Shown: positions 35,332 to 43,785, numbered from the stretch's first letter. The stretch: DNA of 64,000 nt from Muricauda sp. SCSIO 65647 (GCF_021534965.1 NZ_CP091037.1:1218501-1282500); one strand, 5' to 3'. Translations and numbers: made by a program. Notes: generated by a model from the sequence alone, not told the origin.

Positions 35332-38300
35332 ATGAACAAGTATCTGAGCATTTTCTTAATAACATTGATGGGTTCATTGGTTTCGGGCCAAGTGGTTTAC
35401 CCTCCCTCGGGCCAATCAACCTACATTATTTCCAGTGGCCAGAACATTACGGTCACAGATGGCCAGAGCATTACCTTTGGCCCTGGCACACATATACAAT
35501 CAGGGGCCATTTTTACGGCCAAAATTCTATTGGTCAATACAGCAGATGATCCCTACAGCTCGATTTCGCAAAGTGACGAAAACTATGTATTTACCAGAAA
35601 CTTTCAGAAGGCAATGTCAAGTTTTACCACTTCGAGCACCTTGGAAGGCGATGTATACGAGCGTATTACCTATTTTGACGGGCTGGGCAGGCCCATACAG
35701 CAGTTGGGCATCAAGGCAGCCCCTGACAAAAAAGACATCGTTACCCATATCGGTTACGATGATTTTGGAAGGCAAGACAAAGAATGGTTGCCCTATCATG
35801 AGCCTACCGGTACCCTGGGCACCTACCGCGGTGATATGGCCAGCACAACCAGATCCTATTATAAAACCAATTACCCAGAAGACTTTACCAGTCTAAGCAG
35901 CGGTACGGCCAATGCCTACGGCGAAAAGGATTTTGAGGATTCACCTTTGAACCGTGTTCTGAAACAAGCAGCACCTGGTCAAGACTGGCGCCTGGGCGCA
36001 GGCCACGAAATCGAATTTGACTATGAAGTGAACGCTGCCAACGAGGTACGACTGTTCACCGTAGATCTGACCATTTCAAACGGCATATACATGCCGAGCC
36101 TTTCCAATGACGGTCATTATGTTGCGGGCACCCTTTACAAAAATGTGGTCAAAGATGAAAACCATAGCTCAGGTACCGACCATACGACAGAAGAGTTTAC
36201 CGACATGCAGGGCAGGGTGGTTTTAAAACGTACCCACAACAATGGAGACCATGACACCTATTATGTCTATGATGATTTCGGAAATTTGACCTATGTATTA
36301 CCGCCCAAGGTGACCACTTCAAGTGTGAGCAGTACCGAACTGAACGAACTGTGCTACCAGTACCGCTATGACGGCCGCAATCGTTTGGCCGAAAAAAAAT
36401 TGCCGGGCAAGGGCTGGGAATCGGTGGTCTACAATAAGCTTGACCAGCCCATCATGACCCAAGATGCCAATCAAGACAGTGCCAATGAATGGCTGTTCAC
36501 CAAATACGACGCCTTTGGTCGTGTTGCCTATACCGGGGTCGATACGGGCAACTCAAGTAGCAGAAACTCGGTACAAAACGGTGCAGATAGCGAAAGCGAT
36601 CAATTTGAAACCCGCACCAGCGGTGCCAATACCTATGCAGGTACTACCGTCTATTACAGCAAGACGGCCTACCCGACCAGTTTCAACGCAGTGTACACGA
36701 TCAATTATTATGACGACTATGTCGATACCGATGGGTTAAGTGTTCCCAGTACCGTGCTGGGCCAAACGACCACCTCTGACACCCAAGGGCTGGCCACAGT
36801 GGGCAAGGTAAGGGTGCTGGGCACCAATGATTGGATCACTACTATCACAGGCTATGATGCCAAGGGGCGTGTCATATATACCGCAAGCAAGAACAACTAC
36901 CTGAACACCACAACTATTGTGGAGACTGAACTTGATTTTGGGGGCAAGGTGTTGCAGACCAAAACTACCCATAGTCGTACGGGCCATACCGATGTGGTGA
37001 CCACTGACACCTTTGCCTATGACCATCAGGGCAGGTTGTTACGGCAAACGCAGACCATCAATGGGCAGTCTCAAGAGACCTTGTTGCACAATACCTACGA
37101 TAATTTGGGCCTTTTGGCACAAAAGACCGTGGGCGGTGGCCTACAGACCGTCGATTATGCCTATAATGTAAGGGGGTGGCTTAAAAGCATCAACGATCCC
37201 GGTAGTTTGGGCAGTGACCTGTTCGCCTTTGGCATCAATTACAATACGGTAGCGCATAGTGGCACCCAACTCTATAATGGTAATATAGCTGAAACGGAGT
37301 GGCGGACCGCCAATGACAACGTACAACGTTGGTATCGTTATGGATATGATGCCCTTAATCGTATAAACAGTGCAACGGCCAATAGCACCAATTATCACGT
37401 AAGCGACATCACCTATGATAAGAATGGAAATATTTTGACCCTAAAAAGAAAAGGGCATACCAATGCCAGTGCCACAAATTTTGGCATGATGGATGACCTT
37501 ACCTATACTTATGGGGCCAATAGCAATAAACTTTACAACATGTTGGATGAGGCAAGTACAAGTCAGGGTTTCAATGACTTCCTGCATGGCGACACCTCGG
37601 TTGAAGAATATACTTATGACGATAACGGCAACATGGTCAAAGATCTCAACAAGGGGATAGGAACGGTAAGTACCGATGGTATTACCTATAACCATTTAAA
37701 CCTTCCCACTAGTGTTGTGATCAATAACGCGCAACATAATGGGACAATTTCCTATATTTACGATGCCACGGGCGTAAAACAACGGAAGATAGTGAGCACC
37801 GGAACCACTACAGATTATGCGGGCAATTATGTATATGAAAACAATGCCCTGCAGTTCTTCAATCATCCAGAAGGCTATGTGGCCCCCGACGGTACAGGAG
37901 GGTATGAATATGTCTACCAATACAAAGACCATTTGGGGAACGTGCGGCTAAGCTATACCGATAACAATGGCATTTTGGAAATCGTGGAAGAAAGCAACTA
38001 CTACCCCTTCGGCCTTAAGCATAAAGGGTACAACGATGGCGTTTCGTCCTTGGGCAACGATGTGGCGCAGAAGTGGAAGTATAATGGCGTAGAACTTGAT
38101 GAGACCACGGGGTTGTATGAGATGGATCTAAGGCAGTATGATCCGGCCATTGCAAGGTGGACTTCCATTGACCCCGTTACTCACTATTCAGCAAGTACAT
38201 ATAACGCTTTTGACAATAACCCTATTTTTTTTGCAGACCCTAGTGGTGCCGATTCGGAAAGTTTCTGGCAAAATGTTTTCAGGGCTAGGGACAGGGATGG

Positions 38301-38943
38301 CCAAACACTTGCTGACCTTAGCGGTGGTGATAATTTTGAAGAATCGGATGGAAGCAATGATAATACTTCTAGTGAATCCGAATCTAACGAGGATTGCTGT
38401 GAAGAATATATCGCAAGTTTATTTCATTATAAGGGGCCAAAAGAAACAAGATATTATAAAAATAATCCTGACAAGGAAAAAATTGTTCTTCAAGCGGCCT
38501 ATAAAGCAGGTGTTTTGGCAACAAGGGTTTCTAATGATCTGGGCGGTGATAATTTAGGATATAGTGGGGCTATTCGACATTCATATTGGATGTATTTAAT
38601 TGCCGTAGAATTAGGTCCAGAATTGGCTGAAAGACTTGGAATGTTACATGAAGATTATGAGATTACCGTAGGGGAACATAAAGGAAAAAATAATCTAACA
38701 ACAAGAGATAGTCAAATGGATCAGGTGAATAATGCATTTGGAATTCTAATAGCCAGAAAGAATCCTAATTTAACTGATTTAGAGTTCGAGGATATTTTCT
38801 TAAAAACTGTTAATCATAAGGATTATCAAAAACTAATTAAGATTTTTGATACACATACAATACCAAAAGAATCTTTAAAAGTGAAGGCCGAAAGAGTCAA
38901 AAGAATGGACGAAAGAACTTTTGTGAGATTCGGAGAGTTTTAA
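35332..38943 (+). CDS. RHS repeat protein with variable C-terminal toxin-like domain
   Basis: The 1203-residue exported protein has a signal peptide (MNKYLSIFLITLMGSLVSGQ), a DUF6443-type N-terminal region (YVFTRNFQKAMSS, then ERITYFDGLGRPIQQLG), about 15 YD repeats, and the RHS core ending LRQYDPAIARWTSIDPVTHY and NPIFFADPSGAD at about residue 973. After the core the sequence changes to a 230-residue AT-rich variable domain. This tail has R1082-H1083 in RHSYWMYLIAVELG, H1106-E1107-D in MLHEDYE, and D1130 with N1133-N1134 in QMDQVNNAFG. That spacing resembles the DUF6973 family as I remember it. I read it as a candidate toxin domain; no enzymatic class is certain. The next gene is a candidate immunity gene. 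Confidence 0.86.
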   Translation: MNKYLSIFLITLMGSLVSGQVVYPPSGQSTYIISSGQNITVTDGQSITFGPGTHIQSGAIFTAKILLVNTADDPYSSISQSDENYVFTRNFQKAMSSFTTSSTLEGDVYERITYFDGLGRPIQQLGIKAAPDKKDIVTHIGYDDFGRQDKEWLPYHEPTGTLGTYRGDMASTTRSYYKTNYPEDFTSLSSGTANAYGEKDFEDSPLNRVLKQAAPGQDWRLGAGHEIEFDYEVNAANEVRLFTVDLTISNGIYMPSLSNDGHYVAGTLYKNVVKDENHSSGTDHTTEEFTDMQGRVVLKRTHNNGDHDTYYVYDDFGNLTYVLPPKVTTSSVSSTELNELCYQYRYDGRNRLAEKKLPGKGWESVVYNKLDQPIMTQDANQDSANEWLFTKYDAFGRVAYTGVDTGNSSSRNSVQNGADSESDQFETRTSGANTYAGTTVYYSKTAYPTSFNAVYTINYYDDYVDTDGLSVPSTVLGQTTTSDTQGLATVGKVRVLGTNDWITTITGYDAKGRVIYTASKNNYLNTTTIVETELDFGGKVLQTKTTHSRTGHTDVVTTDTFAYDHQGRLLRQTQTINGQSQETLLHNTYDNLGLLAQKTVGGGLQTVDYAYNVRGWLKSINDPGSLGSDLFAFGINYNTVAHSGTQLYNGNIAETEWRTANDNVQRWYRYGYDALNRINSATANSTNYHVSDITYDKNGNILTLKRKGHTNASATNFGMMDDLTYTYGANSNKLYNMLDEASTSQGFNDFLHGDTSVEEYTYDDNGNMVKDLNKGIGTVSTDGITYNHLNLPTSVVINNAQHNGTISYIYDATGVKQRKIVSTGTTTDYAGNYVYENNALQFFNHPEGYVAPDGTGGYEYVYQYKDHLGNVRLSYTDNNGILEIVEESNYYPFGLKHKGYNDGVSSLGNDVAQKWKYNGVELDETTGLYEMDLRQYDPAIARWTSIDPVTHYSASTYNAFDNNPIFFADPSGADSESFWQNVFRARDRDGQTLADLSGGDNFEESDGSNDNTSSESESNEDCCEEYIASLFHYKGPKETRYYKNNPDKEKIVLQAAYKAGVLATRVSNDLGGDNLGYSGAIRHSYWMYLIAVELGPELAERLGMLHEDYEITVGEHKGKNNLTTRDSQMDQVNNAFGILIARKNPNLTDLEFEDIFLKTVNHKDYQKLIKIFDTHTIPKESLKVKAERVKRMDERTFVRFGEF

Positions 38944-38964
38944 TAACCTGTTATCTATTATTTT

Positions 38965-39483
38965 GTGATAAAAAGAAAAACTAATATAATTTTTGCACTA
39001 GGGATATTTTTGGTAGTCCTTGGCTATATATTTGTCAAGTTTATCGAATTTGATAACATCAATAGTGGTAAGAATGATTGTTTAGTAAATGATTTTAATA
39101 TAGTATTTAGAAAAGAAAACAGCATAAAACTAGGTGAGGTTTATAACTTTTCCCAAATATTTAATTGTAGGAATTGGGATGAAGTAATAATAGTGGGAGG
39201 TCGAAAAGCTAATAGAACTATTATTTATATAAAAGAAGGAGTTGCCTTGCCTAAAATTGATTATCGAAATAGGCTTCAGGGAGTATTGCTTTTTTATTTT
39301 GTAAAAGATGGAAAATTAATTTCTTCTCCTATTTCATTCTATGACCAAGATTTCTTGTATTTCGAAGACTTTAACTATTTTGACTATGTAAGTTTAAAGA
39401 AAAAAGAAGCCATTTTCAAATGTGTAAAACTTGAGACCATAGGTGCTGATGAAGAGATTTTAACCTTTGAATTAAGTGATTAA
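38965..39483 (+). CDS. Candidate immunity protein for the RHS toxin tail
   Basis: The 172-residue protein, with GTG start at 38965, has an N-terminal membrane helix (NIIFALGIFLVVLGYIFVKF) and a soluble beta-rich domain that follows (SIKLGEVYNF, IIYIKEGVALPKI). I recognise no family. It is very AT-rich (for example 12 G/C in 60 bases at 39061-39120) compared with the RHS body (30 in 60 at 36961-37020). It directly follows the toxin-tail gene by 21 bases. Immunity genes lie exactly in this place in RHS loci and change together with the toxin domain. The immunity role is inferred from position and composition. Confidence 0.6.
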   Translation: MIKRKTNIIFALGIFLVVLGYIFVKFIEFDNINSGKNDCLVNDFNIVFRKENSIKLGEVYNFSQIFNCRNWDEVIIVGGRKANRTIIYIKEGVALPKIDYRNRLQGVLLFYFVKDGKLISSPISFYDQDFLYFEDFNYFDYVSLKKKEAIFKCVKLETIGADEEILTFELSD

Positions 39484-39556
39484 GTTATATTGGAAATAAC
39501 TAAATAGGCAATATGTCTGCTCCGCAGTAGTTGAACTACTACATCAAATTAAATAC

Positions 39557-39630
39557 AAAGCCAGCACCACCCGTGTTGGCTTTTTTATCACCCGCCCAAC
39601 CCCTCTCCCTTTTTTGGCTGGTTAAGTGGA
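39557..39630 (+). repeat. Direct repeat copy A with terminator hairpin
   Basis: It begins with a hairpin (AAGCCAGCAC, then GTGTTGGCTTTTTT), which is an intrinsic terminator for the RHS operon. A pyrimidine-rich tract follows (CACCCGCCCAACCCCTCTCC), then TTGGCTGGTTAAGTGGA. Copy B is at 39758-39833, offset by 201 bases. Confidence 0.8.
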
Positions 39631-39670
39631 TGGAATTATTTGCGTTAATTTGTTTGATATTCACCCGCTG

Positions 39671-39694
39671 CCGCCAGTTTGCAACTGGTGGCGG
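39671..39694. repeat. REP-like hairpin (CCGCCAGTT/AACTGGTGGCGG)
   Basis: A stem with a TGC loop is flanked by CCCGCTG upstream and TAAG downstream. A relative with the loop GATTGCATT is at 39900-39920. The AGTTTGCAACT core resembles REP elements linked to RAYT transposases in Bacteroidota, from memory; no RAYT gene is in the window. Confidence 0.55.
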
Positions 39695-39757
39695 TAAGAG
39701 TAAGTGAAACATCCCCGCTCCCCAGCAGCTATACTGTTGCGGTAAAATAAATATTTA

Positions 39758-39833
39758 AAAGCCAGCACCAATAAGTGTTGGCTTTTTTATCACCCACCCA
39801 ACCCCTCTCCCCTTTTTTGGCTGGTTAAGTGGA
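39758..39833 (+). repeat. Direct repeat copy B with terminator hairpin
   Basis: It has the same parts as copy A: hairpin AAAGCCAGCACC with GTGTTGGCTTTTTT, the pyrimidine tract (CACCCACCCAACCCCTCTCC), and TTGGCTGGTTAAGTGGA. The hairpin loop differs between copies while the stem is kept, which suggests selection or recent copying. Confidence 0.8.
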
Positions 39834-39899
39834 CGAGTTTGTTCTGAATTGCTTTGCGGTCTTGAGTATTTAGACTACTTTTTCAAAAGCCCCCCGCTG

Positions 39900-39920
39900 C
39901 CACACGATTGCATTGTGTGG
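39900..39920. repeat. REP-like hairpin (CCACAC/GTGTGG)
   Basis: CCACAC and GTGTGG pair around GATTGCATT. It is preceded by CCCCCGCTG, as at 39671-39694, and followed by TCGGGTAATG, so it is a diverged member of the same hairpin family. Confidence 0.5.
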
Positions 39921-40154
39921 TCGGGTAATGTCTTAAATTAGGGAGCGACAATTCATATTCTTGTAAACCTCTTATTATCAGTATTTTGAACTGAATATTG
40001 ATTATATCAGAGCAACCAATAATCACCATGGCGACAATCAAAAGGTCTTCGCGGCCCAATTTGGATTGAAATACTGATTTTTAGTCCATTTTTCGGTGAT
40101 TTTTACACAACACTTTTGCGAAAAAAGCGTTAGTGTTTGTAAGAATCTTAATAC

Positions 40155-40871
40155 ATGAGACTTAGCCTTTTCGCATTATTGGCGGCATTGCTTTTGAGCG
40201 CCTGTGCCCCAATGCCTGGCCTACAGAAAGTAGAGACCAAAATACCCTGTATCGGGGCGGTCGGCGAAGACCGTTCGACCCTGTTCAAAAAGGCCTTTCA
40301 AAAAGTGGGCGAACCCACTCTGGCGAGCCCCGTTGGGGTGTCGTTGAACTCCCTTGCCTTTGACAAAAAAAGCTATTCAAAATATGCCCGTTGTTCAAAA
40401 AACTTGGGCAAGCGGCCCATAGTGGTCTTTGTCGATTCAATAGCCACAAAACCTCGGTACCATACGTTGAAAATCAGCGATCTGGTCGAACTGCAGTCAC
40501 AGTTCAATAGCGAAAAAAATGAGGCTTTGAAAAACTATATGGCCAACGATGATGGTCTGTGCCTGCTCAACGGTATCTCGTTTGTAGCACGGCCCAATGT
40601 ACAGGAAATCATCGATAATGCCCACCATTTTTATATCAGTGATTCAAAAGAGGGACTGGTACTCGAGGCCCATGGCACCATAGGGTCGACAAAAATCAGC
40701 ATGGCTTCTTTAGAGGTCTTTGATTTCAGCACGGCCGAGGTCTGTTGGTCAAAAAACCAATTGGGCAACTATGAGGTGGCCACCTTTTTGACGGTGGGTA
40801 GGTCGTGTCCGGGCCATACCGAAAAAGACCCCCACAAATTGGATGATGTCGCCAACTATCTAAAATTTTAA
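40155..40871 (+). CDS. Lipoprotein of unknown function, first gene of plus-strand secretion operon
   Basis: The 238-residue protein has a lipoprotein signal (MRLSLFALLAALLLSAC, lipobox LSAC). Further cysteines occur in KIPCIGAVG, YARCSKNLG, DGLCLLNG, AEVCWSKN and GRSCPGHT, so disulfides in the periplasm are possible. I recognise no family. Its stop is 3 bases before the next lipoprotein gene, and the operon continues through PilP-, GspK-, GspI-, GspJ- and GspF-like genes. An accessory or pilotin-like role for the secretin at 21765-23939 is possible from context alone. Confidence 0.7.
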   Translation: MRLSLFALLAALLLSACAPMPGLQKVETKIPCIGAVGEDRSTLFKKAFQKVGEPTLASPVGVSLNSLAFDKKSYSKYARCSKNLGKRPIVVFVDSIATKPRYHTLKISDLVELQSQFNSEKNEALKNYMANDDGLCLLNGISFVARPNVQEIIDNAHHFYISDSKEGLVLEAHGTIGSTKISMASLEVFDFSTAEVCWSKNQLGNYEVATFLTVGRSCPGHTEKDPHKLDDVANYLKF

Positions 40872-40874
40872 GGC

Positions 40875-41264
40875 ATGAAACGAACCCTACTTTTTTTATT
40901 GCTATTTGGGGGCTTCGCCCTCAGCTGTGAAGATATTTTGGAGGTGCCCGACATCTCGGGCCAACAGGTCGAGCTCTTGGCCCCAAGTGAGGGCAGTGTG
41001 GTCACCGATAGCATCGTCAACTTCAACTGGAACGGGGTGAACGATGCCGATTCGTATCTGGTACAAGTGGCCACTCCCGATTTTGAAAATGCCGCCCAAT
41101 TGGTATTGGATAGTGTCATGGTCATCGATTCGACCTTTGTGGGCACAAGAATCTCAAAACAGCTATCGAACAGCACCTATGAGTGGCGGGTAAAGGCCCA
41201 GAACAGTGGGTTTGAAACCGAATTTTCCATTAGCGGTTTTACGGTTGATGCTTCTTCGAACTAA
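40875..41264 (+). CDS. Small lipoprotein with FN3-like domain
   Basis: The 129-residue protein has a lipoprotein signal (MKRTLLFLLLFGGFALSC). A single beta-sandwich domain follows, with the strand pattern of fibronectin type III (QVELLAPSEGSVVTDSIVNF, then DSYLVQVATPDFE and TYEWRVKAQNSGF). It lies between the lipoprotein at 40155 and the PilP-like gene in a tight operon. It resembles the first domain of the lipoprotein at 48265-48954 in style (V-F-W-Y core), but the two are not close copies. Function unknown. Confidence 0.75.
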   Translation: MKRTLLFLLLFGGFALSCEDILEVPDISGQQVELLAPSEGSVVTDSIVNFNWNGVNDADSYLVQVATPDFENAAQLVLDSVMVIDSTFVGTRISKQLSNSTYEWRVKAQNSGFETEFSISGFTVDASSN

Positions 41265-41276
41265 ACCCCTTGCTCC

Positions 41277-41744
41277 ATGAAAAAGAACAAAAAGACCTAT
41301 TTGTTGTTGGCCTTGGTATTGGTGATCTGGGGGGTACTGGGCTTTAAGATCGTAGGGGCCATCAATACTACCGAAGAACCCATTGACAAGGTCGATTTGA
41401 CCGAGACCTATGTGGCGCCCACCCTTAAAAAAAGGGATACGTTTGCCATAACCGCCAACTATCGAGATCCCTTTTTGGGCACTATGCCCAAGAGCGAAAA
41501 GATCGAAAAAACCAAAAAGAAGGTGGTCAAAAAGGCTGAGACCCCTCAAAAAAATATCCAATATGCAGGTTCGGTGGCCGAGAACGGTTCGAACAAGCGG
41601 CTGTTCTTCGTGTCCATTGACGGGCAACAGCACATCATGGCCCAGAACGAAACAGTGGCCGATGTCAAATTGATCAAGGGTAACCAAGAGTCCATAAAGG
41701 TGCGTTACGGTACCCGTACCGAAACCATTTTGTTGCAGCAATGA
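41277..41744 (+). CDS. GspC/PilP-like inner-membrane linker
   Basis: The 155-residue protein has one N-terminal membrane helix (YLLLALVLVIWGVLGFKIVG), a flexible Lys-rich linker (KTKKKVVKKAE) and a C-terminal small beta domain (IQYAGSVAENGSNKRLFFVS, then QHIMAQNETVADVKLIKGNQ). This layout matches PilP and the homology region of GspC, which connect the inner-membrane complex to the secretin. The motif YRDPFLG just before the linker is common in PilP-like proteins. The stop overlaps the next start by ATGA. Membership is good by layout and context; sequence similarity itself is weak. Confidence 0.72.
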   Translation: MKKNKKTYLLLALVLVIWGVLGFKIVGAINTTEEPIDKVDLTETYVAPTLKKRDTFAITANYRDPFLGTMPKSEKIEKTKKKVVKKAETPQKNIQYAGSVAENGSNKRLFFVSIDGQQHIMAQNETVADVKLIKGNQESIKVRYGTRTETILLQQ

Positions 41745-43009
41745 CCAGTACCAAAAAAATAAGGGCCGGGGCACTACAGTTTGTGCTCTTTATCGGGGCT
41801 ATAGTCGCCATATTGTTGCTCTCGTTCGTCTTGGTCTCTTATTCCCATAACCTATTTCTCAAAAAGACGGATGTATGGGTCGAGGTCATACAAGCGGCCG
41901 ATTCGGGATTGGAACGTTCTTTTGACCAGGACATGAACGCAGGTGCGACATTCGAGGTGCCAGTTATGAACGATTCGGGGATTTCAGTTTCGGTAGAAAA
42001 GGAGTATTGGGGCGTATTGGAAATTCGTAAGGTCAAGTCAGAAAAAGGAAAAATGGGTTTTGAAAAATGGGCCTTTGTGGGCCATGCCGATGAAAAACGA
42101 TATGCCCTGTACCTGCAAGACCATCAACGCCCGTTGGTGTTGGCCGGAAATACCAAGATTACGGGTACGGCCTTTCTTCCCGAAAAAGGGGTCAAAATGG
42201 GCAATATTTATGGCAACAGCTACTACGCCCCCAAATTGATTTATGGGGAGAAAAGACAGAGCCAGGCCTCACTTCCCGTTTTTGACCCAGAAATTCGAGA
42301 ACAAATCGAAAAATTGACCAGCCCTATTGTTGTACCTAAGGGAGAGGAAATCATCTTGAAAAAAGGAATGGTTCATAAACACAGCTTCAAGAAACCAACC
42401 CAAATTATCAAAGGCACTCATATACAACTAGAGCAAGTAGCGCTTTCAGGTAACATAATGGTATGGGCGTCAGATAAAATCATGGTTGGTGCTCTTTCAA
42501 AGCTGCACGATGTGCTGCTGGTGGCTCCCCATATTGAGATCGAAAAGGGTTTTCTGGGAAATCTACAAGCTTTGGCCAGCGAGTCCATAACAGTGGGCGA
42601 GGGCTGTCAATTGGGGTATCCGACCGTACTATGGGTGCATCAAGAAATAATGGGCGATCCTCCGCAAAATGATATTCACCCCAATATTATGGTAGACTCT
42701 TATGCCCATGTCAGGGGCGTGGTCATCTTTCAAAGCAAAGGGGGAGAAGCCAATCGTTTCAAACCCCATGTCAAAATCGATGAAAATGCCAAGGTGGTCG
42801 GTGAGGTATATTGTTCTGAAAACTTGGAACTGAAGGGCAGTGTGCACGGCAGTGTGACCACAGGTGGCTTTGTGGCTCTTGAAAACGGTAATAGCTATCA
42901 GAACCACCTTTACAACGGAAGCATCAACAGCTCTTTGCTGCCCATGAAATATGCCGGAATCGAATTCGAGGGTAAACCTATAAACCAAGTAACAAAATGG
43001 CTGTATTGA
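41741..43009 (+). CDS. GspK-like minor pseudopilin with large beta-rich (bactofilin-like) domain
   Basis: The 422-residue protein begins TKKIRAGALQFVLFIGAIVA, a hydrophobic prepilin-type helix without Glu at +5, as in GspK. The remainder (about 120-400) is rich in short beta-helix-like repeats (LVLAGNTKITGTAFLPEKGV, AHVRGVVIFQSKG, DENAKVVGEVYCSENLELKG, SVHGSVTTGGFV) that recall bactofilin-type right-handed helices. GspK caps the pseudopilus in other systems. A fused beta-helix there is unusual. It overlaps both neighbours (4 and 13 bases). Assignment as GspK is inferred from the helix and gene order. Confidence 0.6.
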   Translation: MTSTKKIRAGALQFVLFIGAIVAILLLSFVLVSYSHNLFLKKTDVWVEVIQAADSGLERSFDQDMNAGATFEVPVMNDSGISVSVEKEYWGVLEIRKVKSEKGKMGFEKWAFVGHADEKRYALYLQDHQRPLVLAGNTKITGTAFLPEKGVKMGNIYGNSYYAPKLIYGEKRQSQASLPVFDPEIREQIEKLTSPIVVPKGEEIILKKGMVHKHSFKKPTQIIKGTHIQLEQVALSGNIMVWASDKIMVGALSKLHDVLLVAPHIEIEKGFLGNLQALASESITVGEGCQLGYPTVLWVHQEIMGDPPQNDIHPNIMVDSYAHVRGVVIFQSKGGEANRFKPHVKIDENAKVVGEVYCSENLELKGSVHGSVTTGGFVALENGNSYQNHLYNGSINSSLLPMKYAGIEFEGKPINQVTKWLY

Positions 43010-43320
43010 GAAAAGTCAGGGCATCGACCCTAATGGAAACCCTGGTCGCCACCGTCTTGATCGTTGTGGTGTTCATGACGGCCAGTATGGTACTGAACAA
43101 CCTGTTCGCCAACAGCATTCAGCTCAATGACAACAAAATACGGCAAGAACTGTTGCGGTTACAGTACCAGCATCAAAACGAACAGTTACAAGTGCCCTAT
43201 TACGCAGAGTTTGGGCCCTGGCAGATAGAAGTAAGCGAAATCGATTGGCAGTCGACCACCCAGACCGTGTTCGAGGCCAGCTACCAATCGGGCAATAAAG
43301 AAATCGTGCTCAAAAAATGA
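42997..43320 (+). CDS. GspI-like minor pseudopilin
   Basis: The 107-residue protein has a short leader ending in A9, then S10-TLME14, with Glu at +5 followed by a hydrophobic helix (TLVATVLIVVVFMTASMV). The position -1 residue is Ala, as in the other two pseudopilins here. The soluble domain is short. It lies between the GspK-like and GspJ-like genes and overlaps both. Order and size fit GspI, although GspH or GspV-type names would be equally possible. Confidence 0.75.
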   Translation: MAVLRKVRASTLMETLVATVLIVVVFMTASMVLNNLFANSIQLNDNKIRQELLRLQYQHQNEQLQVPYYAEFGPWQIEVSEIDWQSTTQTVFEASYQSGNKEIVLKK

Positions 43321-43784
43321 AGAGAGTAACTAAAATAGCGGCCTTCACCCTCAGTGAGATGCTGGTAGTGCTTTTGCTCACTACCGTCGTTGTGGGCATG
43401 GCCTTTGCCGTGCTCAATCTGGTACAGCGCCAGATGCAGGGCATTGATGGCAATTACGAACAAAATACCGAGTTCAACCTGTTACGGCAAAGTCTGTGGT
43501 TCGATTTCAACCAGTACGATGGGGTGTGGTACGATGCCAAAAAAAGCGAACTGGTGTTTGCCAACGAGTTGTATGAGACGGTTTACGGGCTTCATGAAGC
43601 ATATATCGTCAAACAACAGGACACTTTTTTTGTGGAGGTCGCTAAACGGGAATTTTTCTTCAAAGGCCAAGAACAGCTTTCCGGTGAAATAGATGCCCTT
43701 GGGTTCGGGCTCTCAAAAAAGAACGGTTCACAGCAGCTTTTTGTGTTCAAAAAGAATGCGGCCACCAGCCACCTAAACCAGTAG
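43317..43784 (+). CDS. GspJ-like minor pseudopilin
   Basis: The 155-residue protein carries KIAAFTLSEMLVVLLLTTVV. The processing site A9/F10 has Glu at +5 (E14), and the mature start FTLSEMLV is canonical. The C-terminal domain is beta-rich with an aromatic strand (NLLRQSLWFDFNQYDGVWYD). It overlaps the GspI-like gene by 4 bases and is followed one base later by gspF. It forms the tip complex in known systems together with GspI and GspK. Confidence 0.78.
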   Translation: MKRVTKIAAFTLSEMLVVLLLTTVVVGMAFAVLNLVQRQMQGIDGNYEQNTEFNLLRQSLWFDFNQYDGVWYDAKKSELVFANELYETVYGLHEAYIVKQQDTFFVEVAKREFFFKGQEQLSGEIDALGFGLSKKNGSQQLFVFKKNAATSHLNQ

Positions 43785-43785
43785 C

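Larger units (their letters stand above)
39484..40154. other. 671-base gene-free region with repeats after the RHS locus
   Basis: No protein-coding gene is convincing here. The region holds two imperfect direct repeats (39557-39630 and 39758-39833), each starting with a terminator hairpin, plus several REP-like hairpins. The last 200 bases lead to the lipoprotein gene at 40155. Remains of displaced toxin or immunity cassettes would fit, but no coding remnant is recognisable. Confidence 0.6.

Noticed and set aside
26464-39483. Prophage tail region
   Set aside because: Fibre-type motifs could suggest a phage, but the proteins carry Sec signal peptides and there are no capsid, portal or terminase genes.
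39484-40154. CRISPR array in the repeat region after the RHS locus
   Set aside because: Only two direct repeats of about 75 bases with a 201-base period and terminator structure; no short repeat-spacer pattern and no cas gene.
41163-41774. Minus-strand reading frame of 203 codons in the secretion operon
   Set aside because: It is antisense to the PilP-like gene and crosses several tight operon junctions; no domain is visible.
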